A DNA stretch of 64,000 bases. Origin: Micromonospora cabrerizensis. GTDB lineage: Bacteria; Actinomycetota; Actinomycetes; Mycobacteriales; Micromonosporaceae. The notes under the pieces were generated by a model. That model saw only the letters and a list, made by a program, of their open reading frames with translations. It made no database searches and had not been told where the DNA came from. The stretch covers positions 1 to 64,000 of the forward strand of contig NZ_JAKKFI010000064.1 of NCBI RefSeq assembly GCF_022230955.1, in the 5' to 3' direction. A program made the position numbers and the translations under genes. Below, piece by piece: positions 37,004 through 45,400 of this stretch (positions are counted from its first letter, which is position 1; each line of letters opens with the position of its first letter).

Positions 37004-37212
37004 CGCGTGACTGCGGGGCGGCCTCGCGTGACTGCGGGCTCGCAGCGGCGGTGGTGGGCTCGCGTGACTGCGGGCTCGCGTTGCGGTGGTGCGGGTTTGC
37101 GTCACTGCGGGCTCGCGTCAGTGCGGGCTCGCGTTGCGGTGGTGCGGGTTTGCGTCACTGCGGGCTCGCGTCAGTGCGGGTTCGCGTTGCGGTGGTGCGG
37201 GTTTGCGTCACT
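37004..37212. repeat. 53-bp tandem repeat between ispG and padR
   Basis: A 53-bp unit beginning TTGCGGTGGTGCGGGTTTGC starts at 37081 and 37134, with a partial third copy at 37187. Degenerate GCGTGACTGCGGG units extend upstream to about 37004. The top strand is G/T/C-rich with few A. The array runs into the last codons of padR at 37208. Confidence 0.85.
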
Positions 37213-37798
37213 CGGATTCGGCGAGGATCGCGTACAGCTTGCGCCGCGTCTCGTCGAGCACCTGGGCGGCCCGTTCACGCTGGTCGTCGGTGCCGTTCAT
37301 CATGACCTGTCGTAGCGCGTTCATCGCCTGTGCGCCGGAGTCGCGGATGTCGTGCCAGCTGCTCACCGTGCCCTGGGCGACGTCCGCCCACGCCGGGGTC
37401 TGCGCGGCCTCGGTGGCCTCGGCCTGACCGGCCTCGGTGACCGTGAACCGCTTGCGCCCGCCGCCGGACTCCTCGGTGCTGGCGACGATCACGCCCTCGT
37501 CCTCCAACAGTTGGAGGGTGGGGTAGATCGAGCCCGGGCTCGGCCGCCACGCGCCGCCGGTGCGGGAGTCGATCTCCTGGATCATCTCGTAACCGTGCAT
37601 CGGCCGCTCGGTGAGCAGAGCCAGCACGGCCGCCCGGACGTTGGGGCGTCGGCCCCGACCCCGCCCACGGCCCCGACCGCCCCAGGGGCCGCCGTGTCCG
37701 TGCTCGCCATGCCCGTGCGGGCCGGGCGGAACCGGCGGGAAGCCGAACCCCCGCATCCGGGCCTCGTGCATCGCGTGGTGCTGTCGATGGAACCTCAT
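37208..37798 (-). CDS. PadR-family transcriptional regulator with His/Gly/Arg-rich N-terminus
   Basis: PadR repressors typically control adjacent efflux or detoxification genes. The 196-residue protein has the winged-helix motif VRAAVLALLTERPMHGYEMIQEI followed by PSPGSIYPTLQLLEDEGV, the standard PadR DNA-binding region, then a C-terminal helical dimerisation part. Residues about 10-50 are unusual: many His in HGHGEHGHGG and an RGRGRGRGRR run. The start at 37798 has GAGGGAG upstream. It is divergent from the MFS gene, with two dyads between them. I infer that it represses itself and the transporter. Confidence 0.88.
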   Translation of the reverse strand: MRFHRQHHAMHEARMRGFGFPPVPPGPHGHGEHGHGGPWGGRGRGRGRGRRPNVRAAVLALLTERPMHGYEMIQEIDSRTGGAWRPSPGSIYPTLQLLEDEGVIVASTEESGGGRKRFTVTEAGQAEATEAAQTPAWADVAQGTVSSWHDIRDSGAQAMNALRQVMMNGTDDQRERAAQVLDETRRKLYAILAESE

Positions 37799-37827
37799 CG
37801 GGTTCTCCCTCTCGTCGTACTGTCGCT

Positions 37828-37857
37828 GATGCATCAACGATATATCGGCAATGCATC
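37828..37857. promoter_or_regulatory. Probable PadR operator
   Basis: GATGCAT (37828-37834) and ATGCATC (37851-37857) form an inverted repeat. CGATATATCG (37838-37847), a perfect 10-bp palindrome, shares exactly the same centre. The AT-rich dyad lies between the divergent padR and MFS genes and has the form of PadR-type operators. Confidence 0.65.
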
Positions 37858-37874
37858 GTCGACAAGTCGCTTTT

Positions 37875-37896
37875 ACAAACCGTACGTACGTCTTGT
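37875..37896. promoter_or_regulatory. Second dyad before the MFS gene
   Basis: ACAA (37875-37878) and TTGT (37893-37896) flank CGTACGTACG (37881-37890), all with one centre. It lies just upstream of the MFS ribosome-binding site and may be a second operator. Confidence 0.5.
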
Positions 37897-37909
37897 TAAG
37901 GTGTCGGCC

Positions 37910-39250
37910 ATGCGCCTGCTTCCACCACCGGGCCCGGCCCGGGTCCTCACCCTCGGCACGCTGGTCAAGACCGTCGGGCGTGGCCTGTGGCTCGTCGCCA
38001 GCGTGCTGTTCCTGACTCGCTCGGTCGGCCTGTCGGTGACCCAGGTGGGCATCGGGCTGACCATCTCGGCACTCGTCGGCGTGCTGGCCAGCACGCCGAG
38101 TGGCTACCTGGCCGACCGCCTCGGCCCGCGCGGCGTCCAGGTCGGCGCACTGTTCGCCGCCGGCACCCTGACCGTCGGCCTCGTCGCCGTCCGGTCGTTC
38201 CCCACCTTCGTGCTGGTGGGAGCCGCCACGGCACTCGCCGACGCGGTCGAGCGCGGCGCCCGGGGAGCGCTGATCGCCGGAGCGATCCCGGCCGACCAGC
38301 GGGTACGCACCCGCGCCTACCTCCGGGCCACCACCAACGTCGGGATCTCCGTCGGGGCGGTCCTCGGCGGCTTCGCCATCGCCGCCGAAACCCGCAACGG
38401 GTACGTCGCGCTGATCCTGGCCGCGGCGGCGGCGTCACTGGCTGCGGCGGTGGTCTTCGTCCGCCTGCCCAGCTTCGCCCCGGTCGCCGCCCCGGCACAC
38501 GGCCCCCGACTGGTCGCCCTGCGGGACCGCCCGTTCCTGGCCTTCACCCTGGTCGACGGGCTGATGTCCATGCACTTCAGCCTGCTCACCATCGCCCTGC
38601 CGCTGTGGATCGCCGGGCACACCCGGGCGCCCATCTGGATGATCTCCGCGTTGACGCTGGTCAACACCGTGCTGGTGGTGCTCCTCCAGGTCCGCGCCGC
38701 GCGTACCGCCGCCACCCTGCCCGCAGCCGCCCGTGCCGCCCGTCGAGCGGGGGTTGCCATCGCCCTGGCCTGCGTACTCTTCGCCGCCAGCGGCGCACTG
38801 CCCACCGCTGGCGCCGTCGGTCTGCTCGGTCTCGGGGCGGTCGCCCACGTGATCGGGGAGCTGTGGCACTCCGCCGCCGGCTGGGGGATCTCCTTCGGGC
38901 TCGCTCCCGCGGACGCCCAGGGGCAGTACCAGGGGACGTACGGCATGGGTTACGAACTGGGCAAGATGCTCGCGCCGGTGGTGGTGACCACCCTCGCGCT
39001 CGGTTGGGGCGTACCGGGCTGGCTCGTGCTCGGTGGCCTGTTCCTCCTGCTCGGGGCCCTGGTGCCGCCGGTCGTCCGGTGGGCCGGACGGACCCGGCCG
39101 CTCAGCGGGCCGGCAGAGCCGGAACCGGCCTTGTCACTCGACCGGCGGAGCGGGGGGTCGATCTGGCAGGCTAATAGTCGTGCTGACGGTGCCGGTACGC
39201 CAACTGGGGGAATCGGAGCGCCGCGCGGTCGAGCGACTACTCGACCATGA
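37910..39250 (+). CDS. MFS transporter (DHA-type efflux)
   Basis: The 446-residue protein has about twelve hydrophobic helices and the MFS loop 2-3 motif in GYLADRLGPRGV (about residues 63-74). It is probably a drug or metabolite exporter. AAGGTG precedes ATG 37910. The regulator PadR is divergent and the spacer carries two dyads, so expression is probably repressed until an inducer is present. The 3-prime end overlaps the following GNAT gene by about 70 bases, and the last about 40 residues are polar and not conserved in character, so the true C-terminus may be shorter. Confidence 0.85.
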   Translation: MRLLPPPGPARVLTLGTLVKTVGRGLWLVASVLFLTRSVGLSVTQVGIGLTISALVGVLASTPSGYLADRLGPRGVQVGALFAAGTLTVGLVAVRSFPTFVLVGAATALADAVERGARGALIAGAIPADQRVRTRAYLRATTNVGISVGAVLGGFAIAAETRNGYVALILAAAAASLAAAVVFVRLPSFAPVAAPAHGPRLVALRDRPFLAFTLVDGLMSMHFSLLTIALPLWIAGHTRAPIWMISALTLVNTVLVVLLQVRAARTAATLPAAARAARRAGVAIALACVLFAASGALPTAGAVGLLGLGAVAHVIGELWHSAAGWGISFGLAPADAQGQYQGTYGMGYELGKMLAPVVVTTLALGWGVPGWLVLGGLFLLLGALVPPVVRWAGRTRPLSGPAEPEPALSLDRRSGGSIWQANSRADGAGTPTGGIGAPRGRATTRP

Positions 39251-40019
39251 CCCGTTCGCGGGCGCGCAGGTCGCCGAACGGATCGCCGCGCGCGGCCTCT
39301 CGTGGTGGCGCGCCGAGGGCAGAATCCTGGGGTACGGAGCACGGCGCAACCTCGAATCGCTGTGCTGGCTCGGCGGCAACCTGACGCCGGTGCTGGCGAG
39401 CGACGCAGCGGTGGCCGCCTTCGCCGACCTGCTCGCGGGCGAGGAGCGCTTGTGCTCGTCCATCGTCGGTCGGGCCGATGCCGTGCTCGGGCTGTGGGAC
39501 CGGCTCTCCGACACCTGGGGGCCAGCGCGAGACGTCCGCCCCAACCAGCCGCTGCTGGCCGCCGACTCCCTGCCACCCGTGGCGGCCGACCCGGAGGTAC
39601 GCCAGGTCCGCCCCGGCGAGGTCGACCGGCTCTTCCCCGCGGCAGTGGCCATGTACACCGAGGAAGTCGGCGTCTCCCCACTGGCCGAGGACGCCGGGCG
39701 CAGCTACCGCCGGCGGGTCAACGACCTGGTCCGCGCCGGTCGGGCGTACGCTCGCTTCGTCGACGGCAAGGTCGTGTTCAAGGCCGAGCTGGCCGTGGTG
39801 ACCAAGCGGACGGCGCAGGTCCAGGGCGTCTGGGTGGCACCCGAGTGGCGCGGTCGAGGGATCGCCACGGCCGCCATGGCAGCGGTGGTCCGCGACGCGT
39901 TACTGCGGGTAGCCCCCACCGTCAGCCTGTACGTCAACGACTTCAACCTCCCGGCCCGCCGGGTCTACGAACGCTGCGGCTTCCAACCGATCGGCACCCT
40001 CGCCACCGTCCTCTTCTGA
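39180..40019 (+). CDS. DUF4081-GNAT acetyltransferase
   Basis: This 279-residue protein has an N-terminal DUF4081 segment (VPVRQLGESERRAVERLLDHDP ... LGYGARRNLESLCWLGGNL) and a C-terminal GNAT domain with the acetyl-CoA motif VWVAPEWRGRGIATAAM (about residues 217-233) and YVNDFNLPARRVYERCGF. In Mycobacterium a similar two-part GNAT (Rv2867c) follows ispG, so this gene belongs to the conserved neighbourhood, here displaced by the PadR/MFS pair. GTG 39180 lies inside the annotated end of the MFS gene. The substrate is not known. Confidence 0.85.
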   Translation: MLTVPVRQLGESERRAVERLLDHDPFAGAQVAERIAARGLSWWRAEGRILGYGARRNLESLCWLGGNLTPVLASDAAVAAFADLLAGEERLCSSIVGRADAVLGLWDRLSDTWGPARDVRPNQPLLAADSLPPVAADPEVRQVRPGEVDRLFPAAVAMYTEEVGVSPLAEDAGRSYRRRVNDLVRAGRAYARFVDGKVVFKAELAVVTKRTAQVQGVWVAPEWRGRGIATAAMAAVVRDALLRVAPTVSLYVNDFNLPARRVYERCGFQPIGTLATVLF

Positions 40020-40568
40020 CCTGAGCGTCCGGCCGCGCGCCTTGAGGGGAGGGCCGCGCGCCGTTGGGCCGTGCGGCCGTGGGTGTGGGCCGTTGGGGCT
40101 GTGGCCGTGCTCGGTGGGCAGGGGCTGCGGGCCGTGCGCCATGGGTTGTGGGCCGTTGGGGCGGTGCCCGTGCTCGGTGGGCTGGGGGTCGTGGGTTCTG
40201 CGCCGTTGGGTCTGCGGCCGTGGGTTGTGCGCGTTTGGGCCGTGCGGCCTTGGGTTGTGCACCGTTGGGCTGTGGCCGTGTCGGTGGGCCGTGGTTCAGG
40301 GCGTCATGGGTTGGGCCGTGGGGTCGTGCGCCGTGGGGTCGTGCGCCGTGGGGTCGTGCGCCGTGGGGTCGTGCGCCGCCGGGCGCGGGCAGCGTGCCGT
40401 GGGTCGTGCGTCGTCGGGCGTGGCAGCGTGCCGTGGGGTCGTGCGTCGTCGGGCGTGGCAGCGTGCCGTGGGGTCGTGCGTCGTCGGGCGTGGCAGCGTG
40501 CCGTGGGTTATGGGCCGCGAGCTGATCCCCGCCGGGTGTCGCGTGGGCCTGTCTCTGCCGCTTCCCCC
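40020..40568. repeat. GC-rich, A-poor minisatellite region
   Basis: The whole spacer consists of degenerate GGGCCGTGGG-like words with almost no A on the top strand. A 16-bp unit (GTCGTGCGCCGTGGGG) repeats about four times near 40324-40378, and a 35-bp unit containing TCGTCGGGCGTGGCAGCGTG recurs at 40411, 40446 and 40481. All three forward frames are open through much of it, which is a composition effect and not coding. Confidence 0.85.
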
Positions 40569-40619
40569 TAGATCTTGGACAGTTTCCGTTCGGGGCTGAC
40601 GGTAACTGTCCAAGATCTA
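40569..40619. repeat. Family C palindromic element, copy 2
   Basis: TAGATCTTGGACAGTT (40569-40584) and AACTGTCCAAGATCTA (40604-40619) are perfect 16-bp arms around TCCGTTCGGGGCTGACGGT. The arms and the internal CCGTT ... GCTGACGG match the element at 19450. Like that copy it lies between convergent genes. Confidence 0.88.
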
Positions 40620-40740
40620 CCGGGGTTTGGTTTGCGTCCTGGTGTTCGTGGGGGAAATGCCGCTGGCCGGCACCCGGGTGGGGTGCCGGCCAGCGGTCGG
40701 CGGTCGGTGTCGTGCTGCTGCTGTGGTGCTGTGGTGGGGG

Positions 40741-41301
40741 TCAGCTGTTCCAGTGCTGGGCGACCAGGTCGGTGGCCTGCTGCTCCCACTGCGCGTACGC
40801 GTCCGGGTACGCCGAGACCTGCACGGTCTGGGCGGCGTCGGTCAGGGGCATGTCCTGCCACCCGTCGACCTGCTTGAGGCCCTTGAGGAACGCCGTCGTC
40901 GAGTACTCCGGGTTCGTGATCTGCTCCGGGGTGCCCCAACCGCTGGACGGGCGCTGCTGGAACAGGCCCAGCGAGTCGTGGTCGTTGGCGTCACCCAGGT
41001 GACCCAGGTTCTCCAACTTCGACTCCTGCAGGCTCGTCGCGATCGAGATGACCGCGGCGCGCTCGGGCAGGCCGGCCTTCTTCGTCGCGGCGATGATCGC
41101 CTTGACGTTCGCGGTCTGCTCGTCATTCAACGTGATTCGGGACTGGTCGCCCTGCGGCTTCGGCGCACCCGACTGCACCGCGACGGCGACGGGCTTGGCA
41201 TCCACCGGGTTGGCGTGCGCGGCGATCGGACCGGCGAAGACACCACCGGCGAACGCGAGACCAGCAACGGACAGCATGCTCTTGCGGATGATCGTGTTCA
41301 T
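40741..41301 (-). CDS. Secreted lysozyme-like / transglycosylase-fold protein
   Basis: This 186-residue exported protein has a signal peptide (residues 1 to about 31, MNTIIRKSMLSVAGLAFAGG ... AHA). A compact domain follows with AAVISIATSLQESKLENLGHLGDANDHDSLGLFQQRP, whose Glu in LQESKL could be catalytic. The pattern is that of actinobacterial lysozyme-like proteins probably acting on peptidoglycan; activity is inferred. AAGGAG precedes ATG 41301. Its 5-prime spacer holds duplicated motifs (41425-41520 and 41523-41750), which may be regulatory. Confidence 0.75.
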   Translation of the reverse strand: MNTIIRKSMLSVAGLAFAGGVFAGPIAAHANPVDAKPVAVAVQSGAPKPQGDQSRITLNDEQTANVKAIIAATKKAGLPERAAVISIATSLQESKLENLGHLGDANDHDSLGLFQQRPSSGWGTPEQITNPEYSTTAFLKGLKQVDGWQDMPLTDAAQTVQVSAYPDAYAQWEQQATDLVAQHWNS

Positions 41302-41750
41302 GGGGGTAGCTCCTTCGGGGGTAGGAAACACCCGCACACCGATGGGGGTCGGCGGTACAGGGTGTGAGCACCTCGTCCGGCGCATCAGATTCAAGGGGAA
41401 AGTCTTGGGGGAGGTCGGCGCCTGACAAGCCGGGTTCATGGCGCCGGGTCGGCGGCCTGCGAGCCGGGGCTCGGGCACCGCAGTTCGGGGGCACAAGCCG
41501 GGGGCTTGTGGCGCCGGGTCCATGTGTAACGACCGGGGGGCCAGGGTCATTCCGGGGTTGGCCCATCCACCGGCACCCGATCGGGCAGGGCACTCGGGCG
41601 GTCGCTTACGGAAGGCTTCAACGACCCGGTGGGGCAGGCATTCCAACCCCGCCACCAGCGCCCCCGACCCCATGGGCGGGGTGGTGAGCCGGTGGTCCTG
41701 CGATCGTCAGGGTGTGTAACGACCCCGCCCCGGCCATCATTCCGACCCAT
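41302..41750. promoter_or_regulatory. Duplicated motifs in the leader of the lysozyme-like gene
   Basis: ACAAGCCGGG followed by GGCGCCGGGTC occurs at about 41425-41450 and again at 41493-41520. The second copy forms the hairpin CACAAGCC/GGCTTGTG (41492-41510). Separately, TGTGTAACGACC followed by TCATTCCG occurs at 41523-41554 and 41713-41744. These read as duplicated control or leader elements. I see no gene in this stretch. Confidence 0.5.
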
Positions 41751-41841
41751 GGGTGCGACCGGTCACAACCTATGGAACACCAGAACCCGACAAATTCCCC
41801 AAACACCTCAGACTGGCGGTCACAAACCCCCTGGCCGGGCG

Positions 41842-41918
41842 TGATCCACTCGTCTTTACAGAAATCGCGGCATCCGAGGCGTCTGGATGCCCCGACTTCC
41901 TGAAAGTCGAGTCGATCA
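41842..41918. repeat. Family A palindromic element, copy 4
   Basis: Outer arms TGATCCACTCGTCTTTACAG and CTGAAAGTCGAGTCGATCA match in about 17 of 19 positions. An inner GGCATCC/GGATGCC stem is perfect. It lies in the spacer before the ABC exporter gene. Confidence 0.82.
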
Positions 41919-42083
41919 AGACCAGGTCGTGGGTGCCACCGGCTCCACGAACCGGACGAACGCACCAGGTCGTCCCATTTCACCCCTACGCCACGTAAGC
42001 CGGGGGCAGCACTGCCCTGCGGTCCAGGGTGTTGGGGGCTCGGCTGGACATGGGTCGCCAGACAGGCACCCCAGGTGGGCATG

Positions 42084-42158
42084 ATCCACTCAACTTTACG
42101 GATATCGCGGCATCCGGGACGGGCTGCCCCCCGGCTTACGGCAGTCGAGTCGATCACC
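42084..42158. repeat. Family A palindromic element, copy 5
   Basis: It begins TGATCCACTCAACTTTACGG and ends CGGCAGTCGAGTCGATCA. The centre holds CGGCATCCGG, repeated in diverged form on the other side. It is followed directly by tandem half-units. Confidence 0.78.
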
Positions 42159-42313
42159 GGCTCGGGGGCTGGCTGACACCCCGACTTCGCGGAAGTCGAG
42201 TTGATCACCCTGGTAGGCGGACGGGCTGACGCCGTGACTTCGCGGAGGCTGAGTTGATCACCCGGGTAGGCGGACGGGCTGACACCCACGCTTCACGACA
42301 GCTGAGTCGATCA
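42159..42313. repeat. Tandem half-units of family A
   Basis: Three right-hand halves ending GAG(T/C)(T/C)GATCA-like words terminate at 42207, 42260 and 42313, a spacing of about 50-53 bases after the copy ending at 42158. Each contains GGCTGAC ... CTTC(G/A)C before the end. The remaining 108 bases lead to the ABC exporter start at 42422. Confidence 0.75.
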
Positions 42314-42421
42314 TCGGTCGACGGGGACTGATGCCCTGCTCAGGGCCGGAAATTCGGTTGAATCTAGGCGCGGACGCCGGCAGGCTGAAGTCTCCGCCAC
42401 CCCACGTCCGGAGGACTTTCC

Positions 42422-45400
42422 ATGCGCCTGCTCCGTGATCTGTGGGGCACCTCGGCACGTCGTATGACGGTCGTGGCCGTCCTGATCGTGCTCGGCGCTG
42501 CCGGTCAGGCGGGCGCCTCGGCGCTGGCCGGCGCGGTGCTGGTGCATCGCTCGGCTGGCTTCTTCGCCGTGCTGGCCGGGGCGCTGGTCGCCGTGGTGCT
42601 CAGCGACCTCGTGGTGAGCCTGCTGATGGCCGGTCTGACCGCCGACTGGTCCGCCGACGTACGCCGCCGGCTCTGCCGGGTCGCTTTCGGGCAGGATCTG
42701 CCGACCCTGGAGACCACCCCGGTGGGGGAGTTGCTCGACCGCATCGACGGGGATGTCTACCAGGTGGCGTCGGCGATCCGTAACCAGGGCACCCGGCTCG
42801 CCCAGGGTCTCTGCGTCGGCCTGTTGTCGATGGTGGTGGCGTTGGTCGTGTGGTGGCCGGCCGGTGTCGCGATGCTCCTGCTCACGGTGGTGCTCGCTGT
42901 CAGTCTGCGACGGCCCACGGCACGGATCGCCCCGGCCCGGATGGCCGAGGAGGAGGCGTGGTCCGACCTGGCCGCCGTGATGGAGGAGGCGGTGCACGGC
43001 CAGGACGACGTACGGACCAGCCTGGCCCGCCCGTACGTGCTGCGGTTGTACGCCCGGCGGGCCGCCGCCGTGCTGTCCCGGGGCGGCCTGGTCTGGGTGT
43101 TGTCCGCCCGGGTGGCCACGGCCGCCACCGCGACGATCCGGGCCGGCATCGGCGCGGTGGTGCTCGGAGGGGCCTGGGCGTTGACCACCGACCGGATCGA
43201 CGCCGCCCGGCTCACCGCCATCTGGCTGCTCGCCCTGGCCTTCGGGGCCACCGCGGAGCACGTCAGCCGGATGGTGCCGGAGATCCAGGAGGCTCTCGGC
43301 GCGTGGGCCCGGGTGCAGTTGCTGCACAGGTCGCGGCAGGAGCCCGTGGGTGGCGCCAGCCCGACCGAGGGTGACCTGCGCATCCGCGACCTGACCTTCG
43401 GCTACCAGGTGAGTGGCCCGGAGGGCGGCCGCGGGGCCGCGCTGCGCGGGCTCAGCCTCACCTTCGCCCGCGGGCGCTCGTACGCGCTGATCGGGCGGAC
43501 CGGCTCGGGCAAGTCGACACTCGCGAAGGTGCTCACCAGGGCGGTCGACGTGCCGCCGGGCACAGTCTTTCTGGGCGGCACCGACCTGTGTGACCTCGAC
43601 GTCGAGCAGTTGCGCCGCTGGGTGGCGCTGGTGCCGCAGCGTACCGAGATCGTGGCCGGCACCCTCGCGGAGAACGTCGCGCTCTACGACCCGGAGCTGC
43701 TCGACGCCGCGGCCCAGGCACTGAACGAGCTGGGCCTCGCCGCCTGGATCGCCGAGTTGCCGGACGGGTTGGCGACCCGGCTGGGGGAGGGCGGGCACGT
43801 GCTCTCCGCCGGCCAGGAACAGCTGGTGGCGTTCGCCCGGATCCTGGTCCGTGACCCGCACGTGGTGATCCTCGACGAGGCCACCGCGCGTCTGGATCCC
43901 GTCACCGAGGCTCGGGTGCAGCGGGCCACCGAACGGCTGCTGCGCGACCGGATCGGCATCGTCATCGCGCACCGACTCTCCTCGGTGCGCCGCTGTGACG
44001 AGGTGGTCGTGCTGGCCGACGGCGCGGTGGTCGAGGCCGGCCCGCTGGAGACGTCGACGCGCTTCGCCGAGCTGCTGGCGACCAGTCACGCCGCCGCGTA
44101 CGCCGCGGTCACACCGTCCGGCCGCGCTGGCGTCGGCACCGACCTGCTGGTCGGTCCCGACCCGGCCGACGCCTGGCCGAGCGAGCCCACCGCGCACGCC
44201 GAGCCCACCGCGCACGCCGGGCACCCCGAGCCCACCGCGCACGCCGAGCCCACCGCGCACGCCGCGCGCGTTGGGCAGGTCGAGCACGCCGGGCACGCCG
44301 GGCACGCCGGGCGCGCCGGGCCCACCACGCACGCCGAGCAGGTCGAGAAGGCCGGGCCGACGCGGGCCGACCCGCCACCGCTGCCGCCCGTGCCGCCGGC
44401 CCGGACGCTGCGCGAGATCTTCCGACTCTGCACCAACGATCCCCGGTACGGGTTGGCCGCGATCGGGTTGTTCCTCGGGCTCAGCCTGCTGGGGCTGGAC
44501 GGCCCGGTGCTGCCCTGGCTCTGGGCCGACCTGGTGGACGGCACCGGCAACCCCTACCTGCCGGCGATCGGGATCGTGGCCGGGCTGCTGGTCACTCTGC
44601 CGCTGCCGTACTACACCCACGTCTGGTTCCCCCAGTGGTGGGTGCGGCAGATGCTGCGGATCGGCCTGCGGCTGGTGCACGGCCAGACCGGGCCGCGCCG
44701 GGTCAGCTCGCACACCCCGGCCGAGGTCGTGGCGCAGGGCGGCGACACCGAGCGGGTGGTCCAGCTCGCCGACAACGTGCTGGACCAGGCCGTCGCGCTG
44801 GTCCTGGTGGTCGCCATGACGGCGGTCACCGGCAGCGTCGTACCGGGGCTGTTCTTCCTCGGCACGATGGTGGTGTCCGGGCTGGCCGCGACGCTGTTCG
44901 GGCCGAAACTCGAACGTGCGGCCCGGGCGACGGTGGCGGCGCGGGCCGCCTTCGCGACGGCGCTGGTCTCCGCGCTCTCCGCGGCGCGGACGGTGAAGCT
45001 CGCCGGCGCGACCACTGCGGTGCTGCGTCACCTGGCCGGCCTGGACGTGCTGCGCAGCGACCGGCAGCGGAGGGAGATCTCGGTGCAGGTGTGGGCGCGT
45101 TCCACGCCGTCGGTGGCCAGTGGGCTGTTGCCGATCGGTGCGTGGGCGCTCTACCTGAACGGGTCGCTCTCCGCCGGGGCGGTGCTGGTGGCCGTCTCCA
45201 CGCTGGGCGCGGCGCGTTGGTTCGCCTGGACCACCGCCTCGTTGATCTCCCAGCTGCCCTCGGCGCGGGTCTGGACCCGGCGCACGGCGGCGATGACCGG
45301 AGTGAGCGCGTACTCCGCGGGGGTTTCGGCCGTCGACCTGGCCGCCGGGACGGCGCCCGCGCCGACGCCACCACCCCGGCATCCGCTGCGCCGCCTGGAG

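Noticed and set aside
37910..39250. MFS gene ending early to avoid overlap with the GNAT
   Set aside because: No in-frame stop occurs before 39248; overlap of about 70 bases is kept as read.
40042..40599. Overlapping forward open frames in the 40-kb spacer
   Set aside because: They are simple repeats of RAVGSC-type words caused by A-poor DNA without stop codons.
41302..41640. c-di-AMP (ydaO-type) riboswitch before the lysozyme-like gene
   Set aside because: I read the minus-strand leader for the conserved family signatures and did not find them; only duplicated words and one small hairpin are visible.
41761..41835. tRNA-like AT-richer stretch
   Set aside because: No cloverleaf pairing, no TTC-type T-arm and no CCA-like end could be found.
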